A DNA stretch of 64,000 bases from Ktedonobacter racemifer DSM 44963 (GCF_000178855.1 NZ_ADVG01000001.1:2951481-3015480), one strand, 5' to 3'. Numbered from the stretch's first letter, positions 1 through 9,071 are shown. Notes: generated by a model not told the origin, from the letters alone. A program made the numbers and translations.

Positions 1-2
1 GG

Positions 3-161
3 GCCATACGCCACTTCCACCAGCAAGTATCCAGCTATTTCTCCCAGCCACATACTACCCGAGCGGCCCTACAAACCATCTCCGCAGGCGTCCACTTCCT
101 CCAACTCATCGACGAACGCCTGCGTACGCAACCCACCTGGACACAACAGAAAGAGAACTGA
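3..161 (+). CDS. 3' end of an unknown gene (5' truncated by window edge)
   Basis: An open frame enters from the window edge and stops at 159-161, giving the last 52 residues of a protein ending in TQQKEN. I do not recognise the family; the visible part is mostly polar and probably helical, with no metal motif or membrane segment. Its TGA overlaps the ATG of the next gene (TGATG), so the two are probably translationally coupled and form one operon. Confidence 0.5.
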   Translation, partial: AIRHFHQQVSSYFSQPHTTRAALQTISAGVHFLQLIDERLRTQPTWTQQKEN

Positions 162-640
162 TGAGCTATCAATTCCATGCTATGAGCGATAAAGAAGCTC
201 AGGCCATCTCTACATGGCATTACGAGCCACCATACGACTTCTACGATCTGGAGCAGGACCCTGAAGATCTGGCAGAATTCCTCTCAGCAGAAAAGCGCGC
301 CGAGAGATACTTTGTGGTCTATGATGAGCAAGGACAACTCATTGGCTTCTTTGTCTTCACGCCAGGCGAAAATGGCGTGCTTGAGATAGGTCTGGGCTTG
401 CATCCCGATCTCACAGGGCATGGAACAGGCAGCCACTATATAACTGCCGGCCTGGACTTTGCCCATGACCACTTTCGCCCTACAACATTCGCGCTACGCG
501 TCGCGGCCTTCAATACACGTGCAAAAAAAGTCTACGAGCGCGCTGGTTTTATCCCACGCTACACCTATGAGCAACACACAAACGGAGGTGCCTTCCCTTT
601 TGTCTATATGACAAAAGCCGTAAAAAATAGCCCTGAATAG
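161..640 (+). CDS. GNAT family N-acetyltransferase
   Basis: 159-residue protein of typical length for a single GNAT domain, which transfers an acetyl group from acetyl-CoA to an amine. The acetyl-CoA pyrophosphate-binding motif A is visible at about residues 85-100 as HPDLTGHGTGSHYI (R/Q-x-x-G-x-G/A pattern), preceded by strand IGLGL, and the usual late YERAGF motif follows near residue 128. The substrate cannot be told from sequence. The ATG overlaps the stop of the upstream partial gene, so the start is well set. No terminator is seen directly downstream; a GC-rich low-complexity stretch and dispersed repeats follow. Confidence 0.85.
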   Translation: MSYQFHAMSDKEAQAISTWHYEPPYDFYDLEQDPEDLAEFLSAEKRAERYFVVYDEQGQLIGFFVFTPGENGVLEIGLGLHPDLTGHGTGSHYITAGLDFAHDHFRPTTFALRVAAFNTRAKKVYERAGFIPRYTYEQHTNGGAFPFVYMTKAVKNSPE

Positions 641-773
641 CGTCATGAACTATCAGAGGGAGCGCGCTACGGGGGGGCTGCACTGGGGGAGAGCTGCGCT
701 GTTGGGGCTGCGCTGCTAATGTTGTTTAAAAAATAACCCGAGAATACCAGACGGAACATCTCTTATTATCATA

Positions 774-1078
774 GGTGCCCGATGGATGATTTTGCTGGGA
801 AATGTTGTCCAGACACGTTGCCCAAAGAGAAGAAACCATCCCACGAAATGGCTTCCCAAGCCGGTAGGGACCAGCTTTAGCGCGTCCGAACGCCATTTAT
901 GGCAGTGCGGCGCAAGCCGGTTTTGGCCAGTGAAGAAACACCCTTTAACGCGACATGACGCAAGGGAACGCTTCGGGCTGCGCCCACAGGCGATTAATCG
1001 CCTTCGGACGCGCTGAAGCTGGTCCCTACCGAGAGGGCGCGTTCCTCAATTTCCCAGCAAAGTCATCCATCGGGCATC
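774..1078. repeat. Family A palindromic element, copy 1 (MITE-like)
   Basis: The outer arms at 774-802 and 1049-1078 are inverted copies of each other over about 29 bp with one or two mismatches (GCCCGATGGATGA.TTTGCT core). Nested inside is a second inverted pair, GGTAGGGACCAGCTT near 863 and its complement near 1015-1030. Related copies occur at 13266-13455 and 17342-17456. There is no transposase, so any mobility would be non-autonomous. Confidence 0.75.
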
Positions 1079-1194
1079 CATGTTTCTTCCGCATATTACA
1101 CTCTTAAAAGAGTATGAGCAGTGCCATCCCACAGGCATTCTCGGATTAATTTTTAAAAGAGCATAAGCACGCGCTTATATATCATGATACGAGG

Positions 1195-1312
1195 GATGTC
1201 ACATGTAGACGCATGCTTTAGCAGCGCAGCCTCCCTCGCAACACGGCTTCCCTCAGCAGCATACCCCGTACCATGATATGTAGACGCGTGCTTTAGCAGC
1301 GCCGTCCTCCCG
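1195..1312 (+). repeat. Family B short dispersed repeat, two copies
   Basis: Two copies of a roughly 45-bp unit with core ATGTAGACGCGTGCTTTAG followed by CAGCG and a pyrimidine-rich tail. Other full or partial copies lie at about 5230-5257, 9072-9122, 9412-9446, 13147-13205 (inverted pair), 17290-17313 and 22021-22062, always between genes. Confidence 0.7.
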
Positions 1313-1517
1313 CTGCGTCGGTCTAATAGCTAGAAAGTTATATGCAGGCAAGCAGATGTATGCCTGGAAATATCCTGCTTGTTTAATAGCTTAACAGCCT
1401 CAACACACGCCAGGCCAGGGAAAAACCGCACAGGTAAGTGGTATAATACACATACCATCTGCTGAAAGCGCCTTAGGTTTAAGCCTTTTTATTACCTCGC
1501 CCCACTATGCTGAATTT

Positions 1518-2642
1518 GTGCTGGCGATATTAAGAATAGTAGTGAATAGGCAACGATTGCTAGCAAAGGACAGTTACTGCCAAACGGATTTCTCATTCAT
1601 GGGCATAAAGCAAAAACTGCGAGAAACAGGATATATAAGCTCATCACTAGCCAGGCGTGTTACAGAACTATTCAAAGGAGATGACCCGTTGGAAGGTTCA
1701 GTCCAACAGGAAGAGGCAAGCTACCAGGAGGTGCGCGCGTTGCGTGTGCGTATTGCTGAGCTGGAGAAAATACAGCAGGAACAGAACCTTGCCCTCCACC
1801 AGGAAAAGGAGGCTCGCAAGGCGTTAGAAACACGCCTGCATACGCTCCTGAATGAGCGTGATCGCCTGATAGAAGAGCTTACTGAGGCCCAGGACAACAT
1901 CAATGCCTTGCTCGATGCCAACCAGCGCATGGATGAATTTTTAGGCATCGCCAGCCACGAACTACGCACGCCTTTAACGACTATCAATGGCAATATTCAG
2001 CTGGCCAAACGTCGCCTGAAGGCCTTCCGCCTGGATGACACCAGAGAGGATTTTTCGAATAAAGTCGACGTCATCCGCGAAATGTTGGAGCGCGCCGAGC
2101 GCCAGGTGCGCGTACAAAATCGCCTGGTTGGCGACCTCCTCGATATTTCACGCATCCAGGCCAATCGCCTTGAACTACACTTTCAAGAGTGTGATCTGAT
2201 CACCACAATCAAAGAAGCCGTCGAGGATCAGCGCGCGGCCTGGCCGAAACGTTTCATTGTATTGGACAACTCCTCATGCGCACAGGAAATTCTTATCCAG
2301 GCTGATTCAGACCGGATCGGGCAGGTCATCACCAACTACCTGACCAATGCCTTCAAATACTCAGCCCCCGAGACAGGGGTCAACGTAGCTATTTCCTCGA
2401 CCGCGCAAGAAGCCAAGATCGCGGTTCAAGATGCTGGCCCGGGCATATCGACCGAAGAGCAAGCACAGCTCTGGCAGCGCTTCTACCGCGTCCCAGGCAT
2501 CAGCGTGCAAAATGGCTCTGGCGTAAGCCTTGGGCTTGGCTTGCATATCTGCCGCACCATCATCGAGCGGCATGGTGGGCGCGTCGGAGTCGAAAGCGTC
2601 CAAGGAGAGGGTTCAACCTTCTGGTTCACGCTCCCCTTGTAG
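1518..2642 (+). CDS. Soluble sensor histidine kinase (orphan)
   Basis: 374 residues if read from the GTG at 1518; an in-frame ATG at 1599 (residue 28, MGIKQKL) is an equally good start because neither has a strong ribosome-binding site. Residues about 65-135 form a long coiled coil. The HisKA box is IASHELRTPL with the phosphorylated His near residue 147. The ATPase domain shows the N box (TNYLTNAFKYS), G1 (DAGPGI) and G2 (GLGLHICRTI) motifs and ends in FTLPL. There is no transmembrane or PAS segment, so it senses from the cytosol or through a partner. No response regulator is adjacent. The last codons form the left arm of a 30-bp hairpin. Confidence 0.88.
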   Translation: MLAILRIVVNRQRLLAKDSYCQTDFSFMGIKQKLRETGYISSSLARRVTELFKGDDPLEGSVQQEEASYQEVRALRVRIAELEKIQQEQNLALHQEKEARKALETRLHTLLNERDRLIEELTEAQDNINALLDANQRMDEFLGIASHELRTPLTTINGNIQLAKRRLKAFRLDDTREDFSNKVDVIREMLERAERQVRVQNRLVGDLLDISRIQANRLELHFQECDLITTIKEAVEDQRAAWPKRFIVLDNSSCAQEILIQADSDRIGQVITNYLTNAFKYSAPETGVNVAISSTAQEAKIAVQDAGPGISTEEQAQLWQRFYRVPGISVQNGSGVSLGLGLHICRTIIERHGGRVGVESVQGEGSTFWFTLPL

Positions 2643-2682
2643 GGTCCATGCCGGCATGGACCCTACAAGGGGAGCGTGAACC
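2623..2682. terminator. Perfect 30-bp-arm palindrome at kinase 3' end
   Basis: The arms 2623-2652 and 2653-2682 are perfectly complementary with no loop. The left arm contains the last codons and stop of the histidine kinase. The centre reads GTCCATGCCGGCATGGAC. It can act as a terminator, but there is no T-run. Confidence 0.7.
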
Positions 2683-2702
2683 TCATCGACTGGCGGGCCT
2701 CG

Positions 2703-2731
2703 GGGTCCATGCCAGCATGGACCCTACAATT
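2703..2731. repeat. Family E short palindrome
   Basis: Repeats the core of the neighbouring hairpin, GTCCATGC-CAGCATGGACC followed by CTACAA, with one change. A related palindrome is at 50111-50200. Confidence 0.55.
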
Positions 2732-2739
2732 TGCAATGC

Positions 2740-3793
2740 CTATGCCTGGTCATCCAAGTCGCGCTGCTCCTGCTGTCTGCGGGTCTTGCCTTCTGCAAGG
2801 GGGCGCTGGCTCTCCTCCTCAACATCGAAGGAGCGCCCATGAATCTGGCTCTCCCTGGGTGAGGCAATCTCTTCGCCCTCGACGGGCATCCGAGTCATGC
2901 TGGCATCCTCATAGGTCGCACGCGCCTTCATCGGATCCTGATTATACTGGGGGAAGTGCTCGTTACGCGCGTCCTGGTCACCAAAGGCAGTATTGGCCAT
3001 GGCGGCATTGCGCCCACCAAGCGTGTCATACACCGGGTGTGGCTCGCGGGGTTTCTCCATGGCCGCTTCCTGCTCGCGCCGGGCCGCAGCCTCCTGGCGA
3101 TTGCGCCTGTCTTGCTCGCGCAGTACCGCCTCCTGCTCGGCGCTCGCACGCTCCACCTGCTGTAAACGCGCCTGCTCTTCTGCCTGGCGACGCTGCTCCT
3201 CGCTATAGGACGCGGCCTGCTGCCGGGCGATGGTTGTGTCGCGCTCCTGGAGGCGCTCTTCGGTCATCATTGGATCGTGCGCCATGGATTCTTCCTGGCG
3301 GCTGGTGGCTTCGCCACGCGCGCCCCTCGTGGAAGAGATAGTGCGATGACATAGGATCAAGCGCGCCTGGGGGCGCCTCCTCAACCATACGCGCGAAATG
3401 CTGTATGTCTTCTTCTAAGACAGACTGAAAATGCGAGTCCATGCCTAATTTCTCGACGGCGACCCCGAGGACGCCCGCAGGTGGGGTGTAATTGAGGAAT
3501 ACATCCACCATCGTCTGTCCAGTATCGACCGGAGTAAATTTGACGCGACCAGTGTTTTGCAGTCCATCTATTGAGCGCCAGCCAATCTGCTGGTCAGAAA
3601 TCCAGCCCTCATTAACTGCGTCCCATTCGTGTCTTCCTCCAACCTGGACCACCCAATGGCTACGCTGATCATCATAGTAGGTCACTTCCTTCACAAAACG
3701 CATAAACTTGGGAAAATCGTTGAAATGCGTAAACAAGGTATAGACCTGTCGTACAGGCGCACGAACGGTGACGGAAACATGATGTTCCGCCAT
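2740..3793 (-). pseudogene. SRPBCC-domain protein, frameshifted paralogue
   Basis: The N-terminal frame (start ATG at 3793, ribosome-binding site GAGGAG) gives an SRPBCC/cyclase-dehydrase fold almost identical in pattern to the neighbour at 3961-4986 (HFNDFPKFMRFVKEVTYYDD, then LDPMSSHYLF). Right after HYLFHEG the frame is lost. The C-terminal frame, starting near 3330, continues the same alignment with ARGEATSRQEE, HDPMM, a Glu/Gln/Arg-rich coiled coil, HPVYDTLGGR and QDPM. Removing one C from the C-run at 3323-3326 joins the frames. It is either a recently broken gene or a sequencing error. Unbroken, it would be about 350 residues. SRPBCC domains bind hydrophobic ligands; the ligand here is unknown. 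Confidence 0.8.
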
Positions 3794-3884
3794 AAGATAT
3801 CTCTCCTCATCTCCTCACCTTCTCACATTACCAAACTACCAATGATGTATCTCTTAGCACGCATCATAAGCTAGAGAAGTTTCG

Positions 3885-3946
3885 GGCAAAGAGAGAGGTT
3901 GTGGTTGGTGCGCGTTCGCGCACCAACCACAACCTCTCTCTTTGCC
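3885..3946. terminator. Perfect 30-bp hairpin between SRPBCC paralogues
   Basis: The arms of 30 bp are separated only by TT (3915-3916), with centre GGTGCGCGTTCGCGCACC. It lies 14 bp beyond the stop of the 3961-4986 gene and upstream of the frameshifted paralogue, so it probably terminates the first gene. Confidence 0.75.
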
Positions 3947-3960
3947 GCTACATAATAACC

Positions 3961-4986
3961 CTACTGGGATGGATTGGCGCTACTACCAGGCTCATAGTAG
4001 TCGCCAAGAATGCAGACATCGCGATTGCCGCGAATAAGCATCATCCAGGGCGACTCTTCGTAGAGTTCCTCGACCGATTTCTGCTCGGGATTCTTCTCCT
4101 TGGGAGGCAAGCGCGACATCATCGGGTCCTGAGTATACCAGGGATAACGCGGGCGCACAGAATCCTTATCGCCAAAGTTGGTGCGCTCCAGGCCCGCGTG
4201 GCGACCTCCCAGCGTATCATAGACCGGGTGAGGCGCATAGCCTTCCAGGGGCTGATCCGCAATGACATTAGCCATGGCTTGCAGCTTTTCCTGGCGTGCC
4301 TCCTCCAGGCTCTTGAGAAAGACCTCGCGTGCCTGCTTCTCACGTTCCAGGCGCAGGCGCGTCACCTCGCTTGTCTGCTGGAACTGGCGCTGCTTACTAT
4401 CTTTCTCCAACGCGATGCGCTGCTCGCGTTCTGTCAGGGCCTGGGTGGTCATCATCGGATCAAGTTGCATAGAGAGCCGCTGGCGCTCCGTCATCTCGCC
4501 GCGAGCCACCACGCTCTCTTTATTGAAGAGGTAGTGTGATGACATAGGATCGAGCGCCCCCTCTGGGGACTCCTCGACCATGCGTGCGAAATGGGTCAGC
4601 TCGGTCTGCAACACGGTATCGATGTAACTATTCACCCCCAGGTTTTCACCCAGGCGTCCCAGCGTACCCGTAGGCGGGACGTAGTAGATATACACCGCGA
4701 CTTCTGTACTTTGCGGGCTCAGCGCACGGAATTTGACACGTCCGCCATTTTTTAAGCCGCGAACTGAGCGCCAACCGACCTGCTTGTCTGGAATCCAATC
4801 CTCGTTAACCGCATCCCACTCATGACGCCCCAACATCTGCACAACCCAGTGGCTACGCTGATCGTCATAATAGGTCACCTCTTTGACGAAGCGCATAAAC
4901 TTGGGGAAGTCATTGAAGTGAGTAAAGAGTTCATAAACCTGGTGGATCGGGGCTTTGACCGTCACCGATGCACTATGCTCTACCAT
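3961..4986 (-). CDS. SRPBCC-domain protein with DPM-repeat C-terminal extension
   Basis: 341 residues. Residues 1-150 resemble the SRPBCC (COQ10/cyclase-dehydrase) lipid- or small-ligand-binding fold: MVEHSASVTVKAPIHQVYEL, a conserved FPKFM and a final amphipathic helix (THFARMVEE). Residues 170-250 are a charged coiled coil; the rest is low complexity and ends in NPSQ. The tetrapeptide DPM recurs as LDPMSS, LDPMM and QDPMM, and the frameshifted neighbour has the same spacing. The motif HPVYDTLGGR is conserved between the paralogues. No catalytic residues are evident, so binding or scaffolding is more likely than catalysis. The gene probably arose by tandem duplication. Confidence 0.75.
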   Translation of the reverse strand: MVEHSASVTVKAPIHQVYELFTHFNDFPKFMRFVKEVTYYDDQRSHWVVQMLGRHEWDAVNEDWIPDKQVGWRSVRGLKNGGRVKFRALSPQSTEVAVYIYYVPPTGTLGRLGENLGVNSYIDTVLQTELTHFARMVEESPEGALDPMSSHYLFNKESVVARGEMTERQRLSMQLDPMMTTQALTEREQRIALEKDSKQRQFQQTSEVTRLRLEREKQAREVFLKSLEEARQEKLQAMANVIADQPLEGYAPHPVYDTLGGRHAGLERTNFGDKDSVRPRYPWYTQDPMMSRLPPKEKNPEQKSVEELYEESPWMMLIRGNRDVCILGDYYEPGSSANPSQ

Positions 4987-5229
4987 ATGGGACCCCTTTG
5001 CTCAGTGTCGCGGGGGCGCGACAGACCTGTTCACCCGACGCATTACAAAGACAAACAACACAACTTGCGCCTACAAATACAGTCCAACAAGTGTCTGTAA
5101 GAAGGTGAGTAACAGGGACGTCGTAGCTAGCATAGCTGCCATGCCCCTGAGTTCTGCAACAGGAGTTAGATAGACATACCATAGTATAACATGAAACAGC
5201 TAAATGTATAGCTGCCAACAAAAAGATAA

Positions 5230-5257
5230 TAAGCCGCGCTGCTAAAGCACGTCCTTC
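5230..5257 (-). repeat. Family B repeat, partial copy
   Basis: Reverse orientation of the GTGCTTTAGCAGCG core with the pyrimidine tail truncated; it lies just beyond the stop of the ISP fragment. Confidence 0.45.
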
Positions 5258-5261
5258 CTCT

Positions 5262-5646
5262 TTACGCAGGCTCTTCCATGTTCGCTTCTGCCTGTTCTCC
5301 CAGCCAGTCCTCAGACGTAACGGCCTCGGATAGCTCCTTCACCAGCTCCACCGTCTTGACACTTACCGTCACGATCTGCTTGACCAGGCGCATGATATAC
5401 TGGGGATCATCCAGGCGGTTGGGGTCGCTCTCGATGCCGCTACGTTTATCGGTCGAGACCTGGTACTGGTCAATCACCCACTCCAGCGCCGAACGGTTGC
5501 CCAACCTGTACTCAAAGCACTCCGGGGGGATACCTTCCAGGGTCAGACCCTCACTCATCACCAGCGCCGTCTTATCCGCCGACAACTTCATCTTCTTGAC
5601 ATAGAGCCGCTGGGCCAGGGGTATATCCTTATTAGATACCACTCTA
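5262..5646 (-). pseudogene. C-terminal stub of a type ISP restriction/modification enzyme
   Basis: About 125 codons remain, ending in NMEEPA. The text YVKKMKL, EGIPPECFEYRLGNRSALEW, VIDQYQV-TDKRSGI-DPN and DDPQYIMRLVKQIVTVS matches the conserved C-terminus of large type ISP/helicase-methylase restriction proteins (COG4889-like), which are normally well over 1,000 residues. The 5' side is interrupted at about 5646 by the end of a TnpB transposon, and I found no matching upstream part on the other side. This is a decayed remnant of a restriction system. Confidence 0.75.
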
Positions 5647-5700
5647 CTGAAGACTCCCCGTGCTAAAGCAGCGGGGGTTCTGAGCGTTCCGTCCACGCTT
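5640..5700 (-). ncRNA. Predicted omega-RNA 3' end / right end of the tnpB element
   Basis: Reading the minus strand, the tnpB 3' end runs into a hairpin-forming CCCCCGCTGCTTTAGCACGG and then GGAGTCTTCA, after which host-like sequence begins (GTAGAGTGGTATC). In TnpB systems the guide is the sequence directly after this end. This is inferred from the family; no transcript is known. Confidence 0.45.
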
Positions 5701-7319
5701 CCAGCCTTCCTGCTTGGGCAAGAGAGGCTGGCTCTTGTGTGGGTTCCCTCAGACTTTTCGGCAGACGCGCTCTGGCTCGAGTCACACCCAAGCTTCGGGG
5801 CAAGATCTGCCCCTCTTTCGCGCGTTGTGCTGTACGCTCGTGTGCTGCCCGCAGGCGCGCCTCCGCACCCTCCCAATACTCCTGGTATCGGGCACACGAG
5901 GGAATGGGATCTGCTGGATCGAGGGAGGCGGCAAGAAACGCCGAATACAGGTCGCGTTGCACGGGCCCCACGCCACATGCACAGTGATGCCAGCGCTGAG
6001 AAAGCGGCTTCTTGACCCGTCTGCCACATCCGTGACACCATTGGCTCAGGGCCGTCGTGCGCGTGGGAACTTCGACGAGGATGCCGCCCGTGCTTGCAAC
6101 GGTGCGTCTCAACAGCTCTACAAACATCCCAGGTGATCTCAGTCCCACACTCTTGCCAAACTGCCTCTGCCATGCCTTGTAGGAAATCTTTTCGATGATG
6201 ATGGTGCTGCCAAGCTTCACTACCTGATGCACTTTGCGCCCATGCAGGCTCTTGCGGTGCGCTACCAACGTGCGCTCCTTGGTCGCCTTGCGTCGTCGGG
6301 TGACCTGGTAGCGCTTGCTCTGTTTCCACCGCAGCTTCTTCTTGCCTTGCTTTTTGATGCGCCCCTTTTCGCCGTAGTGCTCAGGATTGGCCGCCCTACG
6401 TTGCCGCTCCATTTGCCGTTGCAAGCGACGAATGGCACGGGCCTCGGGAGCCAGTTCTGCGCAGAAGACCTCCAGGCTTGCCTCTCCCTCCTGGGGGAAG
6501 AGGGCCAGGGTGGAGGGACCAAGGTCACCGCCAACGATACTCTTGCCAACCGTGTGCTTTTTCTTTCGGTGGGGTTTGCCTTCCAGAGCCAACTGCACGA
6601 CGTAGCGAGAGCCCTGGGCATCAGCGCCCGCCGCTCTGGGGCTACTGACAGGGCGCTGGATGAGGCGAGCGTACTTGATGCGGTGCCTGAGCCCATGGGT
6701 CACGACTTCATCCTTCCAATCGATGAGAGCGGGCAACCCCCATTCGGGGGCACGGCTGGTCTCCGTTCCAGAGCAGAGACCCTGCGTTTCCCTCCTCGGG
6801 TGGTTGCAACACAAAGCGCAGGCTGGTATCGTTGCGTTTATTCTCAATGCTGGAGAAGCCGCGTCCTCGGCTTTTGAAACGCACCCGCCTGGCTTGGCCC
6901 AGGCAGACGCGGTTGAGGGCGCGATAGGCACGGGTCGCCAGGGTTTGCGCGAGGACCGCCTCGATATGCTCGGCAATCCAGCCCACGCGTAATCCTTTGA
7001 CGGCTTCATGCAACGCCGCCTCGGTGAAGCCATACGTTTTGCGCAAGGTGGTGAATGCAGCGGCCCGTTCGGCCTTGTGGCTGCGAGGAAGGGCGCGGGC
7101 CTCTTGCCAGGCGGGGTCAGCGCGCATGCGGCGCAGGCGCTGTTGACCTTGGGAGAGGATGGCATTATAGAGTTGACGAGCAGCTTCCAAATGGGCACGC
7201 AAGCGGGAGGCTTGCCCTGCATCGACGACCAGGGGCAGTTCGAGCAGGAAGGTGGGGGTGGCAGGCCGTTTCTCCTGCTGTTCCTTCTTCTTGCGTTGTC
7301 CCCGGCATTTCTTTGGCAT
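5663..7319 (-). pseudogene. tnpB: TnpB RNA-guided nuclease, split by a frameshift
   Basis: Translation starts at the ATG at 7319 (ribosome-binding site GAGGAG) with MPKKCRGQRKKK. The N-terminal frame runs to LLWNGDQPCP near 6770; the rest is in another frame beginning RAPEWGLPALIDWKDE. The shift is at or near the C-runs at 6736-6765. The RuvC residues are preserved: Asp in VGGDLGPSTLALF, Glu in STIIIEKISYKAW, Asp in QRDLYSAFL. So is a zinc finger (CHGC...CAC). The pieces sum to about 550 residues. It is a recently inactivated, or possibly recoded, IS605 OrfB-type nuclease. Confidence 0.8.
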
Positions 7320-7399
7320 ACCCGCTCCTCCTTCAATCTCATACATGCGATCGATCCCCGCACGGCTATTGTACCAGAGAGTCGGGAAGAACACAAGTT

Positions 7400-7690
7400 C
7401 TAGAAGGCTGGCATTTCCCGGCCCTCACGCTCACGCGGGGGTGGCGATTCATCCCCGGCATCAATGACCGGGGCTTTCTCGCCACCTTCTCTGTAAGAAG
7501 AGAGGCGGTTTCCGGTTTTGCCTGGCTGAAAAAGAATCCCTCCACATCCCGCAGGTCCTGCGAGATGCGCAAGCCTGTGGAGAGCAGGTCGAGACCAAAC
7601 CTGCATGGAACCAGGGAGGACACGACGAGAGCGAAGCAGGAAACCCAACGTGCGAACGTTGGAATCCCATCACGCTTCCGGTGATCGGGA
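7400..7690 (+). other. Orphan TnpB-element right end (omega-RNA-like), no tnpB
   Basis: On the plus strand this stretch has the layout of a TnpB transposon 3' end. A hairpin CCCCGGCATCAATGACCGGG lies near 7455-7475. Further on come GAAGCAGGAAACCC, the hairpin CCAACGTGCGAACGTTGG (7634-7653) and GGAATCCCATCAC / GGTGATCGGGAGGAGG (7652-7696). It is oriented opposite to the tnpB next to it, so it belongs to a different, deleted element. It ends directly before the YcaQ-like gene. It could be a remnant or a stand-alone guide RNA; sequence alone does not decide. Confidence 0.45.
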
Positions 7691-7731
7691 GGAGGTTAAT
7701 ATTTGTGGTTGAGAAGCAGAGAGAGGTCATC

Positions 7732-8970
7732 ATGCTAACCATCAACATCGATACAGCCCGTCGCTTCATCCTCGGCAAGCAGGGCTTGTGGCCCGGACGG
7801 CGCTGGCGAGGCATCGAGGGAACCGAGCAGGCCATGCATGCGATGGAGTACTTGCAACTCGACCCGCTGCAAATCATCGCTCGCAGCCAGGACATTAAGC
7901 TGCACAGCCGCGTCATCGATTACACGCCTGGCATGTGGGAGGATGTGACTTATCAGCAGCGCAAGTTCTTTGACTGGGGTGGCTGGCTGGCCGTCCGGCC
8001 GATGGATGAGCTGCCGCACTGGCGCGTGGTCATGCGCCGCGAGCGCGATAGCGGCTCGCGGCTCCGCGCCATAGCCCGCGACCACGCTGATGCCATCGTC
8101 GAAATGCGAGCCATCTTGCACGAACGTGGCGTCGTGGGCAACCGCGACTTTGCCATGGCGACGCGCACACGAACGCAAAGTTATCGCGGTCGCAAGGACA
8201 GCGCGCTAGCCTTGTATTATCTGTGGCTCACTGGTGAAGTGATGACGCACCATCGCGACCGTTTTGAGCGCGCATATGCACTTACCGAAAAGGTCGCGCC
8301 CGTGCATCTTATTCGCGAGAGCGACGAAGCCGAGGCTGATCGCTTCTTACTCAAAAAGGACGTCAGCTTTAGCGGCCTGTCGCGGCTCAACCGTACGAGT
8401 GATTCGTTTCGGCGCGGCGATCCGGCGAGCGCAGCGAAGAAGATGATTGGGGCGATGTTGGACGACGGCGACATCATCGAGGTGCAGGTTGAAGGCTGGA
8501 AAATGGTACACTACGCGCTCGGGAGCGACGCCGCAGTGCTGCATGATTTGAGCGCAGGGCGCGTGCCGAAGGCCTGGACGCCGTTGGAGACGACCACGAC
8601 TGAAGAGGTCGTCTTCCTCGCACCGCTCGATCACGTCAGCGCGCGCGGGCGAGCCAAAATAGTATTTGGCTTCGACTACGTGTGGGAGGTATACAAGCCT
8701 GAGCACCAGCGTAAGTTCGGCTACTACACGTTGCCGATTTTGTGGGGCGACCGGCTCGTCGCGCGGTTCGACAGCAAACTCGACCGGACGACCAACGCAT
8801 TTGTCATCCTGGGCTTGTGGCTGGAGGACGAGGCTCTTGGCAACAATGAGGCATTTGCGGAGGCATTGGCTTGTGGGTTTGCGCGATTCGTTCGGTTTCT
8901 CGGCGCGAGCAAGCTGGATGCAACGGCAATTCGCGAGCCGCTGCTGCGCCAACGCGCATGCTCTTCATAA
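7732..8970 (+). CDS. YcaQ/AlkX-type winged-helix protein (COG3214)
   Basis: 412 residues from the ATG at 7732 (ribosome-binding site GAGAGAGG, 5 bp upstream). It matches the winged-helix family whose E. coli member YcaQ is a DNA glycosylase acting on interstrand crosslinks: N-terminal ARRFILGKQGL, YLQLDPLQIIARSQDIKLHS, a middle helical region and the C-terminal VFGFDYVWEVYKPEHQRKFG-YYTLPILWGDRLVARFD signature. The family's QxD catalytic motif corresponds to about LQLDPL here; I have not proved activity. Two further homologues occur in the window (59485-60669 and the interrupted gene 53796/63898). This copy stands alone, just downstream of the orphan transposon end. Confidence 0.85.
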   Translation: MLTINIDTARRFILGKQGLWPGRRWRGIEGTEQAMHAMEYLQLDPLQIIARSQDIKLHSRVIDYTPGMWEDVTYQQRKFFDWGGWLAVRPMDELPHWRVVMRRERDSGSRLRAIARDHADAIVEMRAILHERGVVGNRDFAMATRTRTQSYRGRKDSALALYYLWLTGEVMTHHRDRFERAYALTEKVAPVHLIRESDEAEADRFLLKKDVSFSGLSRLNRTSDSFRRGDPASAAKKMIGAMLDDGDIIEVQVEGWKMVHYALGSDAAVLHDLSAGRVPKAWTPLETTTTEEVVFLAPLDHVSARGRAKIVFGFDYVWEVYKPEHQRKFGYYTLPILWGDRLVARFDSKLDRTTNAFVILGLWLEDEALGNNEAFAEALACGFARFVRFLGASKLDATAIREPLLRQRACSS

Positions 8971-9071
8971 TGAAGCCGACAACGGAGGGGTGCCGCGTCG
9001 CGGAGGAGCCGCGCAGCCCCCTCCGCAGATCGCCCGCCGCATGGAGAACAAAAAATAGGCCGCATTATGGC

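Larger units (their letters stand above)
641..1517. other. 877-bp gap filled with dispersed repeats
   Basis: I see no convincing gene. The open frame at 786-1016 lies wholly inside a palindromic repeat and is not believable. The stretch contains one large palindromic element (774-1078), two copies of a short repeat (1195-1312) and a partial copy near 690-720. Confidence 0.6.
5640..7400 (-). mobile_element. IS1341-type (IS200/IS605) element with tnpB only
   Basis: A single tnpB gene with no HUH TnpA. The downstream end (5640-5700 on the minus strand) carries the CCCCCGCTGCTTTAGCACGG hairpin followed by GGAGTCTTCA, typical of the right end of TnpB elements and of the 3' end of their guide RNA. 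The upstream boundary is uncertain. The insertion sits inside the type ISP fragment. Confidence 0.7.

Noticed and set aside
786..1016. 76-residue open frame on the plus strand
   Set aside because: It lies wholly within a palindromic repeat whose arms are inverted copies; the composition follows the repeat, not a protein.
2676..3341. 221-residue plus-strand frame opposite the SRPBCC pseudogene
   Set aside because: It is the antisense of a coiled-coil coding region; it has Ala/Pro/Arg-rich nonsense composition and no conserved motif.
5742..6329. Upstream part of the long minus frame joined to the ISP stub
   Set aside because: It crosses the transposon end; the residues come from an alternative frame of tnpB, so only 5262-5646 is a gene remnant.
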